DNA of 64,000 nt from positions 978,501-1,042,500 of the forward strand of contig JALIZF010001940.1 in the NCBI GenBank assembly GCA_029948255.1, written 5' to 3'. Shown here one piece after another: positions 22,262 through 32,215 of this stretch. The notes below the pieces were generated by a model. That model was not told the origin of the DNA and searched no databases. It saw only the letters and a list, made by a program, of their open reading frames with translations. The position numbers and the translations under genes were made by a program. Source of the DNA: Telmatactis stephensoni. Lineage: Eukaryota; Cnidaria; Anthozoa; Actiniaria; Isophelliidae. Position 1 is the stretch's first letter, and each line of letters begins with the position of its first letter.

Positions 22262-22497
22262 ATTCTCGGAAACCCAGGGAGTATCATTCTGTTTTTATTA
22301 TTCTCGCTCCCAGAATAAATACCCCTTGGAACGATTTCAACCAATGAGGATAAATTACTGAATACCCGTTAAAATGCCGCCAATATGAATTCTGACTTCC
22401 GGAACAGGTTCTAAAAGACAATATTCCTAAGGGTATTTGTTCTGGGAGTGAGAAACGAGCGACATGCAGAATAATACCCCTCGGTTTCCGACGCTGT
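22262..22497. mobile_element. Palindromic MITE with 9-bp target duplication, in the 3' region of the trunk-like gene
   Basis: The inverted arms (ATTCTCGGAAACCCAGGG... and ...CCCCTCGGTTTCCGACGCTGT) are bordered by GGACGGATC on both sides (22253-22261 and 22498-22506). A 9-bp target duplication suits MULE-like elements, or hAT if one base is chance. On the minus strand it carries an AATAAA hexamer (plus 22294-22299) that could serve the gene ending at 22538. Confidence 0.7.
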
Positions 22498-22537
22498 GGA
22501 CGGATCGACCTCAAATTTCAACTTAATGAGTGTGGTG

Positions 22538-23119
22538 TTAATGTCCACACATGCAGTAAAGTGGAATATCTATTTCTTTAACTTCCCAAAACTCTTCAAA
22601 ACTAGGTACTCCAGTGCGTGAGAATACTACCTGACAAGCTCCCGACTTTCTCTTCAAAACTTTCAATTGAAAATATTTTCTACGGCATCGAAAATGCCCA
22701 AACCAGCACGTATCACTAGAGCAGCTGGCTGACTTATAATGACGAGGAAAATACTCTTTTCCAAGATCATTCCATTTTGGAGTAGTAGAACATGTCCAAT
22801 TATCTGGGCTATTCACGTTGCTAGAGCTACGGCGATGACGCAGAGATTGGTAGCCGCCATCTTGTGACGTCATATTCATGAAATCTAAATCTTGAGTCTG
22901 CGGTTCTTGGTGGTCAGCAGATTTTATTTTAATCTCGTGGAGATCTGTTGCCATGTATCGAGGGTTGAAAGAGGTGCCGAGCCTCTGGAGGAGGACTTCG
23001 CGCTTGGTAGGCGCGCACTGCTTATTTGTGCGTGATGGTTTCATGATGAAGACTTTGCGGCCGGGTAGACTTAGGACCATGTCTGCTGTTATTAGCATGA
23101 TAAGCACGATAAATGTTAT
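22538..23119 (-). CDS. Trunk/PTTH/noggin-like secreted cystine-knot ligand, final exon
   Basis: This exon follows a pyrimidine-rich acceptor (CTTTTTTCCAG, intron side at 23120-23122) and is open to a TAA at 22538. It reads ITFIVLIMLITADMVLSLPG..., a signal peptide lacking only its first Met. A candidate start codon lying directly on a donor is at 23933-23935, which would give 194 residues. Numbered that way, a furin-type RHRR site (95-98) would release a ~96-residue domain with the signature WNDLGKEYFPRHY (about 117-129), then cysteines at 134, 139, 146, 163, 190 and 192. W-x-DLG-x-x-(F/Y)-(F/W)-P-R-(Y/H) and a final C-x-C are hallmarks of noggin and of arthropod trunk/PTTH. By family knowledge such proteins are extracellular ligands or BMP antagonists. 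Which of these this one is cannot be decided here: the short CWFGHFRC segment and the furin site favour the trunk-like side. Confidence 0.78.
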   Translation of the reverse strand: MTFIVLIMLITADMVLSLPGRKVFIMKPSRTNKQCAPTKREVLLQRLGTSFNPRYMATDLHEIKIKSADHQEPQTQDLDFMNMTSQDGGYQSLRHRRSSSNVNSPDNWTCSTTPKWNDLGKEYFPRHYKSASCSSDTCWFGHFRCRRKYFQLKVLKRKSGACQVVFSRTGVPSFEEFWEVKEIDIPLYCMCGH

Positions 23120-23724
23120 CTGGAAAAAAGAATAAAGACATTAGTTGTGTTAATCACTTGAAGCTTTAAATATTTTAAGTGAAATTACATTTCTCCCTCT
23201 ATTGTTTTCCTCTTCACGACGTCCTTAAGTCAAAATGTGGAGAGGATGCATTATACGGCGTTGTTCGACTTCCGCATGTATTTTCTAATTTATTCTTTAA
23301 TTTACGCTCACAATTATGTATATTATAAAATAGTATGATTTTCCGCTAGGCCGTATGAACAAAACCTCTGGTTTTATAATAATCAATAATCGAACAATAA
23401 CTTACAATTACCTCTCCTAGCTTCTAACTATTTTTTCAAAGCCGCTTTAAAATCTACGTGGGATTCAATGGTTTTTAAGAGATTAGGTAGGAAATTCCAA
23501 AGGTTTGCGCCATGAAATTTGAGTCTCCGTTTTCCGTCCTCTGTGGGGGAAGAGGGGTGAATATGAAGAGTATAATTGCTTTGTGAGTTTGTAAGAGAGT
23601 ACTGGTGTCTTTCTGCATTTCTCTCGCCGGTTCCTGAAAGGCCGATCAGCGCTAATCGAGGATTTAAACAATGGATTTTAGGGCCAGGTGATCGAAAGGC
23701 AATTAAAGTTAATCCTGGGGTAAA

Positions 23725-24200
23725 GTGCCAATAAAGCCTAGCCAAATCCTTTTCAGTCTAGAAATACATCATATAAATAAACGTTTTATATAAATATTTC
23801 TGAATAAAATCAACTCTGCGAATTAAAGTAAGCAGTTGAAATCTGAAAATGCAAATGAGATGACGTCAAAGCAGGAATTTGCTTTCTAGTTCTGAAACAA
23901 GTGTATTTCAGTTAAGTAGCAAAAATACTCACCATACCTTGTACTTTAGTAATGAGATTGTTTTGTAAATAGCAAAAAAAAAAAATTCGTATCCAGTGTA
24001 TTTGTATATTTAATAATTCCTCAGTGCTTTGACGTCATCTCATTTGCATTTTCATATTTGAATTCCATAATTCTCAGAGAGGAGTTGATTATATTCAGAA
24101 ATATTTATATAAAACGTTTATTTATATGATGTATTTCTAGATTCAAAAGGATTTGGCCAGGCTTTATTGGCACTTTAAAGTCAATAGTTTTCTTTGGATA
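23725..24200. repeat. Large inverted repeat including duplicated LINE tail
   Basis: The left part (about 23725-23900) and the right part (about 24020-24200) are inverted copies, with matching blocks such as GCCAATAAAGCC, GTCTAGAAATACATCATATA and GCAAATGAGATGACGTCAAA. The arms start within the LINE tail on the left and end in an opposite-orientation LINE tail on the right. Both arms carry a TGACGTCA palindrome. Confidence 0.65.
23933..23960 (-). other. Candidate first exon of the trunk/noggin-like gene
   Basis: Minus strand AAAGTACAAGGTATG is followed directly by GTGAGT. Spliced in phase 0 to the acceptor at 23119 it supplies exactly the missing Met: M-ITFIVLIMLITADMV. It is also close upstream and its ATG has G at -3. 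The start codon would lie on the splice junction. Another donor cannot be excluded. Confidence 0.35.
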
Positions 24201-24251
24201 TAATCCTGGGCTAGCGCTAACCGCCTTTCGAAAAACCGCGCTTGAAGAGTT

Positions 24252-24476
24252 AAAGGCCTACTCCGGGCCCTAAAATCGCCCAAGATCGCCTATAATATCG
24301 CCCACCTCGAAATGGCTAAAATGTCCCAAGATCGCCTAAGATTGCCCAAGATCGCCCAAGATTGCTCAATATCGCCCAAGAGCGCCTAAGAGCGCCAACT
24401 CGAAATGGCTAAAATTTCCCAAGATCGCCTAAGATCGCCTAAAATAACGGCGATTTTGGGGCCCGGGGTAGGGCCA
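24252..24476. mobile_element. Inverted-repeat element filled with GATCGCCCAA decamer repeats
   Basis: The ends are inverted: AAGGCCTACTCCGGGCCC at the left and, reading the other strand at the right end, TGGCCCTACCCCGGGCCCC, each continuing into AAAATCGCC. The interior has about a dozen copies of AAGATCGCCC/AAGATCGCCT variants and a longer ~100-base repeat starting CTCGAAATGGCTAAAAT. It is inserted between two LINE pieces. Confidence 0.65.
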
Positions 24477-25007
24477 GTTAACACTGGATTAACGCTATTG
24501 GAACTCAGGAACTCAGGTCTGGCATGGGTCGCTTCTTAAGTAAGCGTCGACCCTGCAAAGGCATCCAACCATTGAACTCCAATGCATCGGTCGACGACGA
24601 ATCCGAACATATATTCCTAAAATATTTTCAGCTGCTTGGTTGTGCAGAATTTGTAATTTATCCCTTAGTCCCTTATGACACTTTCCCGGCACACAGGGGG
24701 ACAATATTCAAAGTAGGGAAGGATAAGAGAATTATAAATCGTTTTCAGAGTACCCCTGGCGACAAAAGGTCGACACCGACAAAGAGCTTTAAGGCCATTA
24801 CTGACTTTTTTTATAACACTTTCGATGTGGGGCGGCAATCCTAACTGGTCATCGATAATCAGTCCCAAGCATTTCTTTGTAAATACAAAGGAACGCCGCT
24901 AAGATTAATATTCGGCTCTTTATCCAATTTAAGAATTAAACGTTATGCCTAGAACCAATTATTATTATTTTTTCCTTTTACTCCAACAAAGGGCTAAGGC
25001 TCGAAAC

Positions 25008-25120
25008 GTCAGTAAGTTATCTCTCTTTTTCTACGGTGTTACAAGTTTTCATTCATCCCTTGTTGTATTTTTATACACCGACGCAGCTCAGACTAGTTCA
25101 CTCACGAGTCTCCTTTTGTA
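25008..25120. repeat. Dispersed repeat (copy 1 of 2 in this window)
   Basis: CAGTAAGTTATCTCTCTTTT to GACGCAGCTCAGACTAGTTC matches 34680-34790 with few differences, in the same orientation. It interrupts the LINE remnant. Family not recognised. Confidence 0.6.
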
Positions 25121-25667
25121 TTCCGTTTTAATCTGATCAATGCTTATGCAATTTGCTACAAGCCATTACCGATGTTTTCCATCTCACGGTTTAGTTTACC
25201 TTCGATGGAAAAGAAAATAATGAAGCTAAGACAATTTGGGAGGTCATTCAAGTAAATAAGAGAATGTAATGGTCCCAAAACTGAACCCTGAGGGACACCA
25301 TGAGCTACCGTTTGAGGATCAGAGAGGAAGCCAGTAATGTTGCACTGTTGAGTTCTCCCTCCGGATTCAAACCAAACAATCGATCAGTGCATACGACACA
25401 CCATAATATGTAAGTTAAATCAGTAAAATACTGTGATCAACCGCGTCGAGGGCTTTTTTACGATCTAATTAAGGATAGGTTCAAACAGTTGATGAATCTC
25501 ATTATCTGCCTAAAACTGACTACCATATATTTTCAACCAGAAAATATTCTCTTAAAAACTTCATTCATTCAGCTGATGAAATTTCCACGAGCTTGAGAAT
25601 GAAACTAAGCAATTATATCGAACTTTTTCGCTTTCTGTCTCAAGAACCAAAAGCATTCCTAGAAATG

Positions 25668-25873
25668 TGAGTAAAGGTAGTGGTAAAGGTGAAGGACCAT
25701 CGGTAGCTCGTAATAATCATCATCTGATTAATAAACTTGAGGCCGACGGTGCGCTCAGTCATTTTACTCCTCTCTTCATCAGTGCTCCGTTTTAAGGGTG
25801 TTTAAAGCTAATTAAAGCTACACGGAAAGCAAAGAAGTAAAAACAAGTGTGTGAGGTTACTGGGAATCGAATG
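25668..25873 (-). mobile_element. tRNA-derived SINE, family 1, inverted copy
   Basis: The minus strand reads from the end of a B box (CGATTCCCAGTAACC) through TGTAGCTTTAATTAGC and CGGAGCACTGATGAAG to TTACGAGCTACCGATGG, then a CCTTTACC-type tail. The A-box half of the head is missing. It matches the plus-strand copy at 19801-20018. Confidence 0.75.
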
Positions 25874-26082
25874 GCCGTTACATTTGAGTGAGTCCTGTAG
25901 CCCAAGTAGTCCTAGCCAAAGCTTCGGTTTTAGTGCATACTATCATGTACTGACAAAGAGGAATTCACACTAAAGCAGCTCCAGTTGCTAATTAAACAAT
26001 GATTTACATAATAACAAAGTTTTTAAACAACTAGTGTAACGAGAACGAGGCTTGGGCTAGTATACGAGCCAAACGGCCATTC

Positions 26083-26137
26083 TGACCTCTCATCCGGGAC
26101 GCCGCGCACTAACCAACTGAGCTACACCTGCTCTTAC
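26083..26137 (-). mobile_element. tRNA-like SINE head (solo)
   Basis: The minus strand reads GTGTAGCTCAGTTGGTTAGT, a strong pol III A box. A degraded continuation lacks a clean B box and acceptor pairing. Probably a truncated tRNA-derived SINE, not a tRNA gene. Confidence 0.5.
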
Positions 26138-26719
26138 ACACGTTTTGTTAATTTTGTTAATTAACAGAGCTACCAACGGACTGCTTTCTCCTACTGTTTC
26201 TCTCATTGAATGCCAGTGCAAGACTTACGAGAAATTAATATATTAATCAAGTTAAAAAAAGATAAGGAATAGAATGAGGACATATTGGAAGTTCCTTGTT
26301 GTTTGTGTCTAAACATTTATTTAAAAAGATGGCAAAAGGCAACTGCAATTTTTCTCCTGTGAGATCCAAACCTTCTAAGGTCTAAAAAAAACTTCAAACG
26401 TCTAACGTCAAGTTCTAACGTCATTCATTGTTTGGTTTATCCAATCATAAACGTCTCGCGAAACCACACAAGCTCGCGTGATAAAAAATGTATACAACCT
26501 CCGCAAATTTGTTAATTTGACCACAACCTGCGTACATTTTCACTTTCTAATTGGTTTGAGCTGTTGGAAATAAGGCACATCCTACTGTTGCATTCGTTAA
26601 TAACAGCAGTTATGAGATCATGCATGTAATCCCAAAGGCGAGAAACCAGTGAGAGAATAATACTCTAGCAGGGTACCCACAGATGTGGATGGATCGATCA
26701 CGAATTTCAACTTCATGAG

Positions 26720-26790
26720 TGTTGATGTTCAAACGTGTAATCAGCTAGAATATTGATTCTTTGACTTCCCAAAACTTCCAGTCAAAACTT
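26720..26790 (-). pseudogene. Dead copy of the 3' end of the trunk/noggin-like gene
   Basis: Minus-strand sequence encodes FWEVKE and then, after a small indel, an out-of-frame counterpart of the Ile-Asp-Ile-Pro ... Cys-x-Cys ending. It continues into homologous 3' flank (AACACTCATGAAGTTGAAAT against ACACTCATTAAGTTGAAATT). It aligns to 22538-22605 at an offset of about 4,184 bases. An in-frame TAG replaces the C-terminal cysteines. Only about the last 25 codons survive. Confidence 0.65.
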
Positions 26791-27084
26791 ATATTCCTTT
26801 TACATTAGTAAAATTAGTAAAATATTTAATTATTAATCAGGTAAATAATAGAGATTTTAATACCGCGCTAAAACTCTGCAAATTTGTTAATTTTACCTCA
26901 ACACATAAGCTGAACCTTCTTTTCACAAAATCAGCGGTTCCTTAACTTTTACGCTTTTGACTTCGTTCCTGGTTTATATTTCTTGATCGACATAAGCAGA
27001 AACATAATCAACGGCTTATTATATGGAAATCTACCACTCAAATTGCTGGTAGCATCTAAAGCTTAAAACTGAAAACCGAGGGTT

Positions 27085-27200
27085 AGGGCGCGTTTCACAT
27101 GAAGGCGAGTTGTCCCTTTCGTTTTCTTTTCCCTGGAGGACACAAAACAAAAGAATTATCCCTTCTACCAGGGACAACTCGCCTTCATGTGAACGGGACC
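27085..27200. mobile_element. Short foldback MITE (copy 1 of a two-member family)
   Basis: The inverted arms CACATGAAGGCGAGTTGTCC and GGACAACTCGCCTTCATGTG flank an interior TTTTCCCTGGAGGACACAAA followed by ACAAAAGAA. The element at 62882-63014 has the same layout and a near-identical interior (CCCCTGGGGGGCACAGAACA), so the two are relatives. Confidence 0.75.
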
Positions 27201-27917
27201 TTAGTGGTCAAAGTATGACGTTTTATATAGCTAAAGCTGATTTAACACGAGACGATTTGCAAGTACACGAACCACACCGCGAACCACACCACACGGAACG
27301 ACTTTTAGCTCAGTTGTTGCTTCGGAAACACTTCAAAAACTTACAACGCACAAAATGCCGAGTTTACTGAACCCAAGTTGTACCGACGTTCCGCGAAAAT
27401 CGTCGCAAATTGTCCCATCAGCTTAATGGTAACGTCACGATGAACTTTTTTAGGTTAATTCGAAGGTTGGGTTGGGGGTTGAAGAGATTCAGCAGGTGAG
27501 AAGTTAAGGAGAAGTGGAAGGTTTGATTAGAACTTAATGATCATAATAAATTCAGTTGTATTACACTTCTGGTCGGGTCATTTATTCCAAATTACGAACT
27601 GAAACTAGCGGGTAAACTAATTTGGGTCGTGTTGGTGTATTAAGATGCGATTAAGAATGAATTAGAAATCTGAAACACCGTATAAAATGTTCTTACACTA
27701 ATCAGTGAAAAACTTAATAGCTTAAATCTACATTAGCATTGTCAGCGCGCTCTCTTTCCATTATTCTTTATTACATTCACGGTTGACAGGTATAACTACA
27801 TTTATGGTGTATATTACGTATCCTGTTGTTATCACATTTACCGGTGCATTTCAACTGCAATTACGTGTTACGTCATTCGATTCAAGGGCACGCTAATTAC
27901 TTTCACATTATTTTCTA

Positions 27918-28235
27918 AAGACTCTATCAAATTTGGGGCGTCTTCTTTCGGCGGTTGTCTACCAGCCAAGATTAAGGGGGTGTTTACATGACACTAGGAT
28001 CATCCTAGCAGGCGAACCAACTTTACGTTTAGTTTCCATGACAATTTTCCGTCACCCGAAGCAACCCGAAGCAGAGTTTAAGTTCAAAGAAATGAGTGGC
28101 TACTAAGTCTGGGTCACCCGAACTACCACAGGGGCCCCAACATTAGCGTTTCCTAATCCTAGTTGGCGAAGTATCTCTACTTTTTCCGTTTACATGACCG
28201 AAACATACTTCTAGTACTAGGATATTCCTACCGCG
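27918..28235. mobile_element. Left-half copy of the TTAA-flanked palindromic MITE
   Basis: TTAAGGGGGTGTTTACATG at 27972 opens the same sequence as 52803-53100, to about CTAGGATATTCCTACCG at 28235, where it stops. About 55 bases before the TTAA (ATCAAATTTGGGGCGTCTTC) are also shared with the flank of the complete copy. Confidence 0.75.
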
Positions 28236-30755
28236 GGCGAGAATTGCACTGAATTCGATAATGAAAAATCATTGTTCATAATACGACCGAAACAACAGGT
28301 AAATATTGTTACAGCAAATTTGATTCCAGTTTTAAAACAAAGTTTGCACGTCGTCGTGAATGGTTCAGTAGACTGAAGTGGCTGTTCCACATCAAACATA
28401 GCCAATTGCAACCTACACTAAAAGCCAAATTCAGTTCTTCGTTTATTTTCGCTTTTTTAAACTGTCATTTACAGTGATCTAACACTTCGAAAGCATTTTA
28501 AACAAAATTTGGAAGTCTGTTGTTGCCAAAACAAGTAATTACTCAAAGGTAAACCAAAACCAGTAAAACTCAAAGCCGACCAGAAAGACGCCAAAGTTTT
28601 GTTTACGATACCAATGCGTGTGAAAGTCGGCAAAGTCAAAGTATTTATGTGATTATTTGTAGTGCAACTTAAGAACTCTGACTGTTGATAAACTTCAAAT
28701 ATCAAAATATATTAAACTTTTACTCGAAAATCTTGACTCGGTATCGCCTAAAATCAATCTTGATTCAGTATTGCTAAAATCAATTACGCATGCGTTGAAT
28801 TTTAATTAGTCTCGTTCTCAATGACACACTTAGATCGGCGTGAAGTCGTAATGAAGCAGAGACGAAGAAGAACAATAAAGACGACAACGACGACGACGAA
28901 GAAGAAAAAGAAGATGATGGTGATGATGATGAATGGAAAATATCAACTAACCATTCAACATTCAATATTGATATAAGGATATACGTTCTCCGCTAATTTC
29001 TGTGGGCTGTCATTGTGTACAGTAATTATTAATTTCTAGCAAGCTACAAAGACCTATAAAGAATTTTATAGAACCGCAATCCCTAACCTTTCGGTCCTTC
29101 TCTTTTCGGTCCAAATACACTAGTCTCCGTTTGTGACGACCACCATTTTGAAATAAGCATAATTTTATTTTTCCTGGGTTTCCTGTGGAGAGCACAGCCT
29201 TGGGTGCATCATGGGTAATAGACATTTTTTTGTTTATAGCACACAGTAATACGAGGTTTGTAATGGACTATCCCGGAGGTCTATTTTGGACTTATTTAGC
29301 ATACAAAAAGATAAACAATGTTCAAACCCTCATTACATGTGTAGCTCATGCGGGGGTTGAACACTTGGTGATGACGTCAGCAAGACATTGTTCATCTCGG
29401 TGTTTGAAATTGACTTAAAATTGGTGATTTATTTAAAGTGAACCGACAGATAATCAACATGAGCTTTATCACGTATTTACTTAGAGAAAAATACAACAAG
29501 ATAAAAAAAGATCTACTGAAACATCTCTTTCTTTCTTTTTTAATTTCTGAGTGTGACTTTTGAAATAATATCGATGTTCCTCCCCTATTTTGTTTTTATA
29601 AGCTGATTCCTTTTGAATGACAAAATGCTTACGAAATTGTAGTGTATATATATTTATTTTGACACTGTCCCCTCTCGATTGCTTTAGCTAACATTTACTT
29701 TCTTCTTTCATTTCAATCGATCCTGCTGATAAATAGAACTTGTGTCCAAAATATTGCCAAATATACTTCCATGAACAACACATAACAAAGGACAAATATA
29801 TATATTCACAATTTCTCCCCAAGACGAATAGAATACTAAGCAATGTTCAAAAGTTTTTTTGCCTTGCCTTATTTCAAAAATTTGTATTAGATTTAGGCAA
29901 ATTAATATGCAAATAATTCTCAGTGTTTCTAAATCGAATGGTTAATTCTTGTTCAATCATAATCTCAAGGAAGTGCATTTTAGATTCATGTTTCATTTTG
30001 ATCCTATTCGTGATAAATTTAGCAAAGTACAAGTTCTTGTTACAACTTTGGAAGGGCTGAAATGTCTTTGCAAAATGCGGCGATTTGAACTTGTCACTCG
30101 TTCTTATGTCAATCGTGTTTTACGAAGGTAAAATGAAATAGAAAATAGACATTGGAGTTCACTTGTAATGATAAAGAAGAGTACTAAGGTATCTCTTTAC
30201 CTGCACATACATTCTTGATGTAGTTGAACACAGTTGAATTGACGACGATTTGCAATTTCTGTAAGTCATTGTTCAAAGCCAAACTTCTATGAAGTGCTAT
30301 AATTTGGGTGGGTCATGTTATACTGAAAGCGTTTATACCATTTGTAACATGAAGTGGTCTGTGATAGGCTGAACAGACGCATATGTGTCAAGCATGGATT
30401 GGGATAAAAATCGATTTCTAATTGAGATCATCTTCCCTCGGGGGGCAGGTTATTCATAATCTCTCCATTTTCACTCCTACCGTCTTGAATATTTTGAAAA
30501 TAACACTCCCAGTTTGTATACATGTTGATTTCTGATATAAATCCCTTGTGGCAAGCGACAGAACGACAAATCAAACAAACTCATTTAAAAGAAGTTATGT
30601 TTTAGCCTCCAATCCGCGGCAACTTTGAGAGCTATATAGTACGAAAATCGCTACTTTATTGATGTAACTATTAAACGCTTTTTCACTTCAGGTAACAGTA
30701 AAAACATTTTGAATATTAAGGGCAGGTCCCGCTAGATGATGAAAAGGCCACCAAA
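28236..30755. other. Intergenic, no gene seen
   Basis: It contains a GAC/GAA/GAT trinucleotide run (about 28862-28935), a CACAGGAAACCC motif on the minus strand (about 29174-29187) and TGACGTCA at 29372-29379. No ORF with recognisable content. Confidence 0.35.
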
Positions 30756-31171
30756 GAAGGGAAAAGAAAAAAAGAAGAGAAGAGAAGAGAAGGGAAGAGA
30801 GGAGAGGAGAAGTGAAGAGAAGTGAAGAAAAAAGAGAAGAGAAGAGAAGAGAAGAGAAGAGAAGAGAAGAGAAGAGAAGAGAAGAGAAGAGAAGAGAAGA
30901 GAAGAGAAGAGAAGAGAAGAGAAGAGAAGAGAAGAGAAGAGAAGAGAAGAGAAGAGAAGAGAAGAGAAGAGAAGAGAAGAGAAGAGAAGAGAAGAGAAGA
31001 GAAGAGAAGAGAAGAGAAGAGAAGAGAAGAGAAGAGAAGAGAAGAGAAGAGAAGAGAAGAGAAGAGAAGAGAAGAGAAGAGAAGAGAAGAGAAGAGAAGA
31101 GAAGAGAAGAGAAGAGAAGAGAAGAGAAGAGAAGAGAAGAGAAGAGAAGAGAAGAGAAGAGAAGAGAATAA
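30756..31171. repeat. (GAGAA)n pentanucleotide array, ~400 bp
   Basis: From about 30833 to 31168 the plus strand is an essentially perfect GAGAA pentamer run (about 66 units), preceded by about 75 bases of degenerate purine sequence. Long repetitive ORFs on both strands (KRREE and SSLLF repeats) are artefacts of a 15-base coding period. Confidence 0.97.
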
Positions 31172-32038
31172 GATAACATAATACAAGAAGATTGCAATGT
31201 CGCCAATAATCCTTCGCCAGGAGACATCGAAGGATTACGTTTTTGGATTTTTTTTTAGCCCAAGAGGCAGGGGCGGGATAAAAGCGCCATGAGATCACAA
31301 TTTCCTGGTTCCTTAGGGTTGCACTTATACTCTGCACGTAGTTTAAAATGTATAAAAAGAATATAAATTACATCTATAATTTTAATATGGAAAAAATAAC
31401 ATACACCTGGACTACATGTATGTAATCTCCATAGCGGGACAACGGAAGAGAGTTGCATGAATAGTTAAGATTCCATCCAGAAATAGACATAAGAATTAAG
31501 GGAATGATTAGTCTTCTATACGGTTGAATTAATTAACCTAAAATATTACAACATAATTACTTACGAAAGTTACAACAAATGAAGGTTACAAACAGGACAA
31601 GCAGAATTGCAGAAATCAGATCCGATTTGAAGAAAAACGTCGTACCAAGAAAAAGAAAAAGAAGAAAGGGAGAAAGCCAAGAAAGAAAGGAAAGGAAAAA
31701 AATCAAGGAACGAAAAACTAAACTAGGAGAGTTTGTGAAAATCAACCTCGTTCTCAAGGCCCTTTCCAGCCCTTCGTTTTGGGCACGAGGCTGGTAAAAA
31801 ATAGACAAAAATTACTATTTTCTACGTTGAATCGTTAAGACTGATAAATGGCATAACGGCTGACAAAATCTCAAGCTAAATTACGTCTATGCCTAGCAGG
31901 ATACGCATTTGTTCTCCCCAATTATTATTGGAAAGCTAATAGCAAAAACTACAAGATATTTGCACCAACTGTGCGTATGATGTATTGCTTTGATGTCACG
32001 TGGTCGATCGTTTTATGATCCACAAGCCACGTGTTTTT
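31172..32038. other. Intergenic, no gene seen
   Basis: A Lys/Arg-rich 72-codon plus-strand ORF (31579-31797) reflects AAG/GAA-rich sequence and is not called. Confidence 0.35.
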
Positions 32039-32039
32039 A

Positions 32040-32111
<72 letters not shown>

Positions 32112-32215
32112 AGGAAAGAAAGAAGAAAGAAAGGAGAGAGAGAACAAAGGAACGCAAAAGGAAAAAAACAAAAACAAAACAAAAACAACAACAACAACAA
32201 CAACAACAACAAAAA
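32039..32215. repeat. (AAAG)n then (CAA)n arrays
   Basis: About 18 pure AAAG units (32040-32112), degenerate purine sequence, then ten or so CAA units (about 32183-32212). Opposite-strand FLSF ORFs are artefacts. Confidence 0.95.

Larger units (their letters stand above)
21330..22610. repeat. Source copy of a ~1.3 kb partial tandem duplication
   Basis: Markers TTCAAACAGCTGTTTAATCT plus CATTATCTGCCT (about 21338-21360) and ACTTCCCAAAACT (about 22580) recur in the same order and orientation at about 25483-25505 and 26764, an offset of about 4.15-4.19 kb. Between the ends the match is patchy because of later insertions. This copy ends inside the last exon of the trunk/noggin-like gene. Confidence 0.55.
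23428..25480 (-). mobile_element. Fragmented non-LTR retrotransposon (reverse transcriptase and ORF2 tail)
   Basis: In minus-strand order there are three pieces. The first, about 25478-25190, is a reverse transcriptase segment with KALDAVDHSIL, then AHGVPQGSVLGP with a frame slip and stops. The second, about 24945-24513, is the post-RT region, GLIIDDQLGLPPHIESVIKK and then TIYNSLILPYFEYC, followed after a frameshift by KGLRDKLQILHNQAAENILG. The third, 23745-23428, is the ORF2 tail, FHGANLWNFLPNLLKT. These are conserved stretches of CR1/L2/Rex-like LINE ORF2 proteins. The pieces are separated by an unrelated repeat (24950-25130), a TIR element (24252-24476) and an inverted LINE duplication. 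It is an inactive relic. Confidence 0.8.
25478..26790. repeat. Second copy of the ~1.3 kb partial tandem duplication
   Basis: Diverged counterpart of 21330-22610, with a family 1 SINE inserted (25668-25873). It ends in the remnant of the trunk-like last exon. The match also covers part of the MITE that lies at 22262-22497, for example GAGAATAATAC at about 26653 against GCAGAATAATAC at about 22469. Confidence 0.55.

Noticed and set aside
24290..24460. CRISPR or phased satellite array
   Set aside because: The unit is about 10 bases with no spacers; it is the interior of an inverted-repeat element.
30688..31337. Long repetitive ORFs on both strands (SSLLF and KRREE repeats)
   Set aside because: They are the translation of the GAGAA pentamer array; any frame of a 5-base repeat lacking stops stays open. 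No non-repetitive domain.
31579..31797. Lys/Arg-rich 72-codon ORF
   Set aside because: Composition follows an AAG/GAA-rich stretch. No domain or conserved frame evident.
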